A DNA stretch of 6,692 bases, from the NCBI GenBank assembly GCA_018224345.1, contig JAGTUW010000300.1, forward strand, positions 1-6,692, read 5' to 3'. Within the stretch, counting starts at the first letter, position 1; each line of letters starts with the position of its first letter. The notes beneath the pieces were generated by a model. That model was not told the origin of the DNA, ran no database searches, and saw only the letters and a list, made by a program, of their open reading frames with translations. This document shows positions 1 to 4,957 of the stretch, in pieces. Both the position numbers and the translations under genes were made by a program. The stretch is from Bacteroidota bacterium (lineage in GTDB: Bacteria > Bacteroidota > Ignavibacteria > SZUA-365).

Positions 1-1382
1 TCGGTCAGAGTGCCGGTTTTATCGACCACGAGAACATCCACTTTTTCAAGGATTTCGAGGGCCTCCGCATCGCGGATCAGAACGCCCTCGGAAGCCCCGC
101 GGCCGACCCCGACCATTACGGAAATCGGGGTCGCGAGACCGAGCGCACAGGGACAGGCGATGATGAGGACAGCGATGACATGCAACATGCTTTCCGTAAA
201 GGGAGCTCCGATACCGGCATACCAGATGATTCCGGTCACGAGAGCAACGAGTATCACTACGGGAACGAACACCGATGCGATGCGATCGACGAGTTTCTGC
301 ACGGGCGCTTTCGAACCCTGCGCTTCGTCCACCATGCGTACAATATGACCGAGCAGTGATTGCGCGCCGACGGCGGTGACCCGCACGGTCAGACTCCCTT
401 CCTGATTGACCGTCGCACCGACGACCGCGTCCCCCTCACGTTTATTCACGGGCAGGGGCTCGCCGCTGATCATGGCTTCATCCACTGTCGAGACACCGCC
501 GGCCACGGTGCCATCGGCCGGAATGCGTTCTCCGGGCCGGACGCGCACCAGTTCTCCCACCTGCAGGTCCGCTACGGGAACTTCGATTTCATCGCCATCG
601 CGCAACACACGCGCATCCGGCGGTTGCAGATCCATCAGTGAACGTATCGCATCAGACGCCCGGTGTTTCGCCCGTGCCTCGAGCATGCGGCCGACAAGTA
701 TCAGGGTGATTATTGTCGCGGTGGTATCGAAATACACTTCCATGTGCATATCCGGCAATGCCAGCCAATGCGGGAACAGCACCGCGACAGTGCTGTACAC
801 ATACGCCGCTCCGGTCCCGATTGCGACGAGCGTGTTCATGTCCGCCGTACCCCTGCGCAACGCAGCGATGAAGCCGGTGAAAAACCTCCGTCCGGGATAC
901 AGGACCACCGGCGTCGTGAGAATAAGCAGCAGGCGGTTTCCTTCCGTCATATCCAGCGGCCACCATTCACGCACAGACGCAAACATCGGCAACATGCTCA
1001 GCAGCCAGATCGGTACGGTCAGCGCAATGGAAAACAGCACGTCGCGACGCAAGCGGCGGTATTCTTCCTTCTGTGAGGACATGGTGGCATCTTCGAAGGT
1101 ATCCGGGCCGGTGCCCTTCCTGTCGTCCGATTCCTGTGGCAGGCGCAGTCCATACCCGGCCTTGCGTACGGCTTCCTCGAGTACCCGGGGATCGGCATCC
1201 TCGCTGATATCCACGATCGCCTTGTTCGAGGCAAGGTTCACCGACGCAGTACGCACACCCGGGACGTTGCGAATCGCCTTTTCCACGCTCAGCACACAGC
1301 TCGCACAGCTCATTCCCTCCACAGGCAAACGCAGTGTACGTACCGCCGATCCCGCGTGTTCATTCGTCTCTCTGGCCATCAT
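1..1382 (-). CDS. copA: Copper-exporting P1B-type ATPase, CopA-like (3' part cut by window edge)
   Basis: Inner-membrane pump that uses ATP to export Cu(+) from the cytoplasm. About 460 residues are visible. They show, in order: an N-terminal heavy-metal-associated domain with GMSCASC (Cys26, Cys29); predicted membrane segments near residues 115-136, 151-170, 181-205 and 215-237; a Met/His-bearing outer loop (DMHM, 211-214); the actuator domain with SGEP (306-309, Glu308 being the dephosphorylation glutamate); and two more helices, near 361-385 and 398-425. The last carries the CPC metal site (Cys410, Cys412) typical of Cu(+)/Ag(+) pumps. The phosphorylation motif DKTGT begins at Asp454, and the window ends right after it, so the ATP-binding domain and last two helices lie outside. 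The gene starts at a tandem ATGATG with GGGAG five bases upstream. It follows copZ by 12 nt in the same frame, so co-transcription is very likely. Silver transport cannot be excluded. Confidence 0.95.
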   Translation of the reverse strand, partial: MMARETNEHAGSAVRTLRLPVEGMSCASCVLSVEKAIRNVPGVRTASVNLASNKAIVDISEDADPRVLEEAVRKAGYGLRLPQESDDRKGTGPDTFEDATMSSQKEEYRRLRRDVLFSIALTVPIWLLSMLPMFASVREWWPLDMTEGNRLLLILTTPVVLYPGRRFFTGFIAALRRGTADMNTLVAIGTGAAYVYSTVAVLFPHWLALPDMHMEVYFDTTATIITLILVGRMLEARAKHRASDAIRSLMDLQPPDARVLRDGDEIEVPVADLQVGELVRVRPGERIPADGTVAGGVSTVDEAMISGEPLPVNKREGDAVVGATVNQEGSLTVRVTAVGAQSLLGHIVRMVDEAQGSKAPVQKLVDRIASVFVPVVILVALVTGIIWYAGIGAPFTESMLHVIAVLIIACPCALGLATPISVMVGVGRGASEGVLIRDAEALEILEKVDVLVVDKTGTLT

Positions 1383-1394
1383 CAGCGCTCCCGC

Positions 1395-1604
1395 TTATTC
1401 CCGTCCGCTGACGTGAAAGCCCGCGGCCTCGATGGCCCTGTCGATATCACCCGGATTCACCTTGCCCTCCTCATACCGCAACAAAACGCTGCCGATGCGC
1501 ACATCCTCAAGCTGCACTCCTTCAACTGTCGCAAGTTCCTTGCGCACTGCCATAATGCAATGATTGCAGGTCATGCCTTCAATACGAATGTGTTCGAGTT
1601 TCAT
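1395..1604 (-). CDS. copZ: CopZ-like copper chaperone (single HMA domain)
   Basis: A 69-residue cytosolic protein made of one heavy-metal-associated domain. The metal site GMTCNHC has Cys13 and Cys16 after a short first strand (KLEHIRIE), and the domain ends with the usual AIEAAGFHV strand. Family knowledge: such proteins bind Cu(+) with the two cysteines and deliver it to CopA or to a copper sensor. The start at 1604 is chosen because it opens exactly at the domain and has AGGA seven bases upstream; a longer frame back to 1688 adds 28 residues with no HMA character. The gene is the first of a copZ-copA pair. Its stop lies 12 nt before the copA start in the same frame, so it looks like a detached first HMA domain of CopA. 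It could equally be named a generic heavy-metal-binding protein; the copper assignment rests on the neighbour. Confidence 0.93.
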   Translation of the reverse strand: MKLEHIRIEGMTCNHCIMAVRKELATVEGVQLEDVRIGSVLLRYEEGKVNPGDIDRAIEAAGFHVSGRE

Positions 1605-1707
1605 TCTTCCGTCCTGTGTAGTGATACATGCAACAGAATTTCCGTATGACACCGTCGGCTCGTGAGAAACGGTTGTGCGCTGCAACATGTTCTGCGCTGT
1701 ACCGGAG

Positions 1708-1727
1708 CAGCAGCGCTCTGCCTGCTG
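1708..1727. repeat. Inverted repeat CAGCAG-N8-CTGCTG, possible operator
   Basis: Two perfect 6-bp arms separated by 8 bp, about 105 bp upstream of the copZ start in the divergent region. The position suits a regulator site, but a 6-bp inverted repeat can occur by chance and no consensus is recognised. Confidence 0.2.
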
Positions 1728-1820
1728 TAAATGAATGTCGCCAACTGTCGTCGAAACGGCCCGGAGGAGGGACTGTCCGTGACGGGTCGGAGAAATCTGC
1801 TTTTATTACAACACCGTTCG

Positions 1821-1851
1821 TTGGACGATGATTCTCGAAAGAAAAAATATT
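1821..1851 (+). promoter_or_regulatory. Weak candidate sigma70-type promoter for the peptidase unit
   Basis: TTGGAC (1821-1826) resembles a -35 element. An A/T-rich stretch follows, with AAATAT (1845-1850) or AATATT (1846-1851) at 18-19 bp spacing. If used, transcription would start near 1857, leaving a very short 5' leader that begins at the GGAGG of the small ORF. The -10 match is poor and the spacing long; other primary sigma factors of this kind of organism use different boxes, so this is tentative. Confidence 0.25.
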
Positions 1852-1852
1852 T

Positions 1853-1864
1853 TCCTCCGGAGGA
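1853..1864. repeat. Perfect 12-bp palindrome TCCTCCGGAGGA overlapping a ribosome binding site
   Basis: Both halves are exactly complementary. The right half is the GGAGGA ribosome binding site that precedes the ATG at 1868; the left half is its complement. It could be a protein-binding operator near a transcription start, or a weak RNA hairpin (4-bp stem, CCGG loop) or intermolecular duplex that hides the ribosome binding site. It may also be a coincidence arising from the Shine-Dalgarno sequence. Confidence 0.35.
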
Positions 1865-1867
1865 CGC

Positions 1868-1966
1868 ATGCGGAGCGATGTCGGGCTGTGCCGTGTTGTA
1901 TACATGCGAGGCGGCGATGCCTGTTGTTTCGTATATTCAGATATTCATGCACCGCACGCACAATGA
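1868..1966 (+). CDS. Candidate 32-residue leader ORF coupled to the peptidase gene
   Basis: A short open frame of 32 codons with no recognised family. In its favour: GGAGGA stands three bases before its ATG, the same arrangement as at the lipoprotein gene (GGAGGA, three bases, ATG at 3627), and its TGA overlaps the first ATG of the downstream peptidase gene as ATGA (1963-1966). The peptidase start itself has no Shine-Dalgarno sequence, so reinitiation from this ORF would explain how it is translated. The peptide has Cys8, Cys19, Cys20, His27 and His30, and no signal peptide or membrane helix. Against it: a 32-codon open frame is expected fairly often by chance, and the product looks like no known leader. 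Treat it as a possible translational-coupling leader rather than a proven protein. Confidence 0.35.
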   Translation: MRSDVGLCRVVYMRGGDACCFVYSDIHAPHAQ

Positions 1967-3630
1967 TGCAACGCGTACTACATATCACCGTACTCCTTCT
2001 GCTCTCTCTCGCCGTTGCGACAGCGCAGCAGCGCATGGTCACACCGGAAGTCCGGGCAGCGATGCAGGCGCTGTCCGTCGACACATTATTGCGTCACGCG
2101 GCCTGGCTTGCGGACGATGTGCGTCAGGGACGTGGCACCGGGTCGGAGGGCACGCGTGCTGCTGCGCAGTATCTCGCCGCGCAGCTCGAGCGTCTCGGCG
2201 TCGTTCCCGCCATGGACGCGGACGGGTATCACCAGACCTTTCCCCTGCATGGCAGTATGCCGCTGGAGGAGAGTCGTCTGTTGCTGCATACACCCGACGG
2301 CGAGGAGGAATTGCGTTTGTGGGACGACTACCTGCTCTACAAAACCGGTGCACAGACGTTCATCCCGCGTCCCGTGCGCCTGATGTTCGTCGGCTACGGC
2401 ATCATCGCGCCGGAATACGATTACAACGACTACCAGAATATCGACGTTACCGATGCCATTGTCGTGTATCTTTCCGGCGAACCGCTTTCCGCTGATGCCG
2501 ACTATTTCGAAGGTCCTACATCCACGGTGTATTCCATCCCCGAGATGAAACAACGCATCGCCTTTTCCCGAGGGGCACGCGGCAGTATCATGCTGCCGCT
2601 CCCGCGTGTGGATCGCGGTTATACATGGGAAAACTGGAAGCGTATTTTTTCTTTCGAGGACGTGACGCTTCCCATCACTGTTCCTTCCCATTTAAGCGCC
2701 CTGATGTCCCTCGAGGCGGCGGTCCGTCTCTTCGATGGCGCGGATTGGTCTCTTGCCGACGTGCTGGAGATGGACGAGCGGAACCGTATACGCAGTTTTC
2801 CTCTGTACATGGAATTGAGTTTTGCAGGCAGTTTCCGTGAACGGGATTTTCTCACCTCCAACGTCATCGGCATGCTGCCCGGCAGCGATCCGCTGCTGCA
2901 GGATTCCTGGGTCATTGTTTCCGCACATTACGATCATCTCGGAATCGGACCGCCCATGCAGGGAGATTCGATTTACAACGGTTTCGTCGACAACGCGCTC
3001 GGCTGTGCCGCACTGCTGGAATTTGCGCGTATTTTTTCACATGAGAAATGGCGGCCGAAGAGGTCCATTCTCTTTCTCTTCACGGCGGCTGAGGAAAAAG
3101 GACTGCTGGGTTCGCAATATTACTGTGCGCATCCCGTGGCGCCGCTGTATAAAACAATAGCCAATCTGAATGTCGATGGTCTGGCAATACTGGACGAATT
3201 CGACGATGTCATCGGCGTAGGCGCGGAATACTCCACGCTGCACATGCATCTGCAACGGCTTGCCGGGGAGCTTGATCTGCGCGTCTCGGCTTTGCCCCCG
3301 GATTTCACGTTGCTGGATGCCTTTGCGGCATCGGATCAGATCAGCTTCGCGCAGGCCGGTATTCCTTCCATTCTCGTCATGGAAGGAAATGCGTATCGGC
3401 ATCTGGGCAGTGCCGAGGGGTATCGCCGCTTTATTGCGTGGGGTCGTGAGCGCTATCACACACCGTTCGACGATGCCGGACAACCCGTGCATCGCGCTGC
3501 GCTGCTGCAACACACACGCATTCTCACTGCATTTCTTGCAGGGCTTGCCAACACCTTTGAACCACCACAGTGGCTGCGTGGCAGCAGATACATCAACGCC
3601 AGGTTGCAATCTCTTGCGGAGGAACGATGA
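1963..3630 (+). CDS. Secreted M28-family zinc metallopeptidase with PA-like insert
   Basis: Likely an exported aminopeptidase or carboxypeptidase of 555 residues that trims peptides outside the cytoplasm. A Sec signal peptide opens it: a short basic start, then VLLLLSLAVATA with probable cleavage before QQ near residue 22. A PA-type insert is suggested around residues 135-275, with the VGYG motif at 143-146 and DYQNIDV after it. The co-catalytic two-zinc site of M28 is complete: His322 (AHYDH), Asp343 (FVDNA), catalytic Glu377 with Glu378 (AAEEKG), Asp405 (NVDG) and His499 (YHTPFDD). The frame stays open upstream to 1828, but 1963 is chosen because the signal peptide begins there. No Shine-Dalgarno sequence is visible at this start. 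Its TGA overlaps the next gene's ATG, indicating translational coupling. Substrate specificity cannot be read from the sequence. Confidence 0.92.
   Translation: MMQRVLHITVLLLLSLAVATAQQRMVTPEVRAAMQALSVDTLLRHAAWLADDVRQGRGTGSEGTRAAAQYLAAQLERLGVVPAMDADGYHQTFPLHGSMPLEESRLLLHTPDGEEELRLWDDYLLYKTGAQTFIPRPVRLMFVGYGIIAPEYDYNDYQNIDVTDAIVVYLSGEPLSADADYFEGPTSTVYSIPEMKQRIAFSRGARGSIMLPLPRVDRGYTWENWKRIFSFEDVTLPITVPSHLSALMSLEAAVRLFDGADWSLADVLEMDERNRIRSFPLYMELSFAGSFRERDFLTSNVIGMLPGSDPLLQDSWVIVSAHYDHLGIGPPMQGDSIYNGFVDNALGCAALLEFARIFSHEKWRPKRSILFLFTAAEEKGLLGSQYYCAHPVAPLYKTIANLNVDGLAILDEFDDVIGVGAEYSTLHMHLQRLAGELDLRVSALPPDFTLLDAFAASDQISFAQAGIPSILVMEGNAYRHLGSAEGYRRFIAWGRERYHTPFDDAGQPVHRAALLQHTRILTAFLAGLANTFEPPQWLRGSRYINARLQSLAEER
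3618..3629 (+). promoter_or_regulatory. Ribosome binding site inside the peptidase gene deciding the lipoprotein start
   Basis: GGAGGA at 3618-3623 lies within the last codons of the peptidase and three bases before the ATG at 3627. It supports that start for the lipoprotein over an in-frame GTG at 3687 that would give a shorter, more typical signal peptide. Confidence 0.75.
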
Positions 3631-4550
3631 ACGCATTCCTGACACTCACCGGCTACCGGCATCATGCGCTGACGAAGCTTTCTGGCGTGCCCGTCCTGGT
3701 GTTCACTTTCACCGCCCTTCTTCTTCTGTCGGCCTGCGGGGGAGGAGACAATACAGTCAGGAGTGTTAAGCAGGTCGTGCGTATTCGGGGATCCAATACT
3801 ATGTCGCGCCTTCTTGCCCGCTGGGCCGAGGAGTACATGCGGATTCATCCTGGTGTTGCCATGTATACCGAAGGACACGGAACCGAAACGGGGATACAGG
3901 CACTGATCAACGGGTCGGCTGATCTGGCAACCGCTTCGCGTCCCTTGCGTGCCGAAGAAGCGCGTGCGATGCTCGAAAAGCGTCGCACCCTGGGTTTCAG
4001 CATTCTCACGTCAAAAGACGCCCTCAGCGTGTATCTGCATCCCGACAATCCGGTCAGGAACCTGACCTTGCAACAACTACGCGGGTTGTTTTCAGGACGC
4101 ATTTCCTCGTGGTCGGAAATCGGCGGTCCCCCTCTGCCCGTACAGGTCATCGGTCGCCCGCCGAATTCCGGCACATTTTTCTTTTTTGAAGAACACGTGC
4201 TGCAGGGAGAGTCCTATGCTTCCACGACACTGACCATCCCGACGACCAGTGCGCTGATCAAGCATATCATGTCCGAACCAGGCGCCATCGGCTACGGTGG
4301 TCTGGCTTTCGGCGCGGATGTGATTCACGCCTCCATTGACGGTATTGCGCCGACGGCGGAAAATGTGCGCAACGGGTCCTACCCCATCGCGCGTTACCTG
4401 TATCTTTATGCGGCGGAGGCACCGCACGGCGTAGTCAAGGATTTCATCGATTGGGTATTGAGTGATGCCGGACAGCGTATCGTGCAGGAAATCGGTTATA
4501 TTCCGCTGTGGGAAGTCGACACAAAACACGGGGAAGGGACAACGCGCTGA
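3627..4550 (+). CDS. PstS-like phosphate-binding-family lipoprotein
   Basis: A 307-residue periplasmic-type substrate-binding protein of the PstS-like (PBP superfamily) group, expected to be lipid-anchored. A hydrophobic stretch at residues 23-36 ends in the lipobox LSAC with Cys37, followed by a GGG linker. Family signatures are RGSNT (54-58), ALINGSADLATASR, the central RPPNSGT with N180-SGT and a following FFFFEE, and the late GAIGYGG motif. In place of the usual glycine/serine loop (GGGSGTG) it has GHGTETG (83-89), so the ligand may be phosphate or another oxyanion. The n-region before the hydrophobic core is unusually long, about 20 residues; a GTG start at 3687 would be more typical, but the GGAGGA at 3618 favours this one. 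The gene overlaps the peptidase by ATGA. No pstCAB transporter or phoU gene follows in the window. Confidence 0.87.
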   Translation: MNAFLTLTGYRHHALTKLSGVPVLVFTFTALLLLSACGGGDNTVRSVKQVVRIRGSNTMSRLLARWAEEYMRIHPGVAMYTEGHGTETGIQALINGSADLATASRPLRAEEARAMLEKRRTLGFSILTSKDALSVYLHPDNPVRNLTLQQLRGLFSGRISSWSEIGGPPLPVQVIGRPPNSGTFFFFEEHVLQGESYASTTLTIPTTSALIKHIMSEPGAIGYGGLAFGADVIHASIDGIAPTAENVRNGSYPIARYLYLYAAEAPHGVVKDFIDWVLSDAGQRIVQEIGYIPLWEVDTKHGEGTTR

Positions 4551-4558
4551 CACAACGG

Positions 4559-4599
4559 CATCACACCGCCCCGATACAGGCGGTGGTGATGGCACGTTT
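4559..4599 (+). terminator. Probable rho-independent terminator after the lipoprotein gene
   Basis: The arms CATCACACCGCC (4559-4570) and GGCGGTGGTGATG (4579-4591) pair over 12 bp with one bulged base, around an 8-base loop. TTTT follows at 4596-4599 after four intervening bases. A longer run of eight T lies at 4615-4622 without its own hairpin. The stem is strong, but the first U-tract is short and slightly displaced, so termination may be partial. Confidence 0.6.
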
Positions 4600-4625
4600 T
4601 ACAACGATGAACTGTTTTTTTTATG

Positions 4626-4657
4626 TCTCAGCAGGATTCCAGTGTTCACACCTGAGA
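4626..4657. repeat. Inverted repeat TCTCAG-N20-CTGAGA upstream of the CDGSH gene
   Basis: Two perfect 6-bp arms with a 20-base spacer, in the 147-bp gap before the CDGSH gene. It may be a two-site operator or a weak RNA stem. No known consensus is recognised. Confidence 0.2.
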
Positions 4658-4664
4658 TTCCGCC

Positions 4665-4676
4665 ACTGAATTCAGT
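4665..4676. promoter_or_regulatory. Perfect 12-bp palindrome ACTGAATTCAGT, candidate operator of the CDGSH gene
   Basis: The palindrome is exact and lies 22 bp before the ATG at 4698, between the presumed promoter and the AAGGAG ribosome binding site. That is a usual place for a repressor site. No matching known regulator consensus is recognised and no regulator gene is nearby. Confidence 0.3.
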
Positions 4677-4697
4677 TATCAATTACAAGGAGCACCT

Positions 4698-4922
4698 ATG
4701 CCCGCCACAGTCAAAGTCAATCCAAACGGATCCATCTCCGTAGAGGGAGATTTCATTCTCGTCGATGGAAGCGACCAGCAGTACAAGCTCGGCGGCCGAA
4801 CAAAAATTTTTCTCTGCCGTTGCGGTGAATCCTCGAACAAGCCTTTCTGCGACGGTGCGCACAAGACCTGCGGCTTCAATGATCCGGGAAGCGCCAGAGA
4901 ACTGCCCCCGAAACAGTTGTAG
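4698..4922 (+). CDS. CDGSH iron-sulfur domain protein
   Basis: A 74-residue soluble protein with the complete CDGSH (mitoNEET-type) motif: Cys40-X-Cys42, Ser46, Pro49, Cys51-Asp52-Gly53 and His55. Family knowledge: three cysteines and one histidine hold a redox-active, acid-labile 2Fe-2S cluster. Bacterial members are generally small cytosolic proteins whose partners are mostly unknown; electron transfer or cluster handling are the usual suggestions. The first 35 residues form short strands (VKVNPNGSISVEG), and the tail PGSARELPPKQL is polar. There is no membrane anchor, unlike mitoNEET itself. The start is well supported by AAGGAG five bases upstream. The gene appears to be a monocistronic unit, with a terminator-like hairpin before and another immediately after it. 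Confidence 0.93.
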   Translation: MPATVKVNPNGSISVEGDFILVDGSDQQYKLGGRTKIFLCRCGESSNKPFCDGAHKTCGFNDPGSARELPPKQL

Positions 4923-4946
4923 GGGCACCCCTTGCGGGTGCCCTTT
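4923..4946 (+). terminator. Hairpin between the convergent CDGSH and formiminotransferase genes
   Basis: GGGCACCC (4923-4930) and GGGTGCCC (4936-4943) form a perfect 8-bp stem with a 5-base loop directly after the CDGSH stop codon. TTT follows on the plus strand. The minus-strand side shows CTACAA rather than a T-run, so the hairpin fits the CDGSH transcript better, although it may also protect or end the opposing message. Confidence 0.6.
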
Positions 4947-4957
4947 GTCGCCCCTGC

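Larger units (their letters stand above)
1605..1867. promoter_or_regulatory. Divergent intergenic control region between copZ and the peptidase unit
   Basis: No convincing gene is visible here. Short ORFs on both strands have no recognisable domain or good ribosome binding site. The region must hold the minus-strand copZ-copA promoter and probably a plus-strand promoter for the peptidase unit. I see no clear sigma70 consensus pair for the copper operon. Short symmetric elements are AACATGTT (1684-1691) and CAGCAG-N8-CTGCTG (1708-1727). Neither matches the known CsoR (GC-flanked TACCCC-type) or CueR consensus well, so the copper regulator cannot be named. Confidence 0.5.

Noticed and set aside
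406..1416. 336-codon plus-strand open frame opposite copA
   Set aside because: It is antisense to a gene with all P1B-ATPase motifs, its product is low-complexity Ser/Arg/Thr-rich, and it has no domain.
1605..1688. Longer copZ start at 1688
   Set aside because: The extra 28 residues fall outside the HMA fold, and the ATG at 1604 has a suitable AGGA upstream and begins exactly at the first domain strand.
1828..1962. Upstream extension of the peptidase reading frame to ATG 1828
   Set aside because: The added 45 residues are Arg/Cys-rich, precede a classic signal peptide that begins at 1963, and have no family counterpart.
2086..2691. 201-codon minus-strand open frame inside the peptidase gene
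   Set aside because: It lies fully antisense to the M28 coding region and has no domain or credible ribosome binding site.
2977..3000. M28 metal motif reading FVDNAL instead of the common ADDNAS, as a sign of an inactive peptidase
   Set aside because: The ligand aspartate and the following asparagine are present and the other zinc ligands are intact, so loss of activity is not supported.
4614..4622. Eight-T run as a separate terminator
   Set aside because: No stem lies directly before it; it is 23 bases beyond the hairpin at 4559-4591, so it is at most an auxiliary element.
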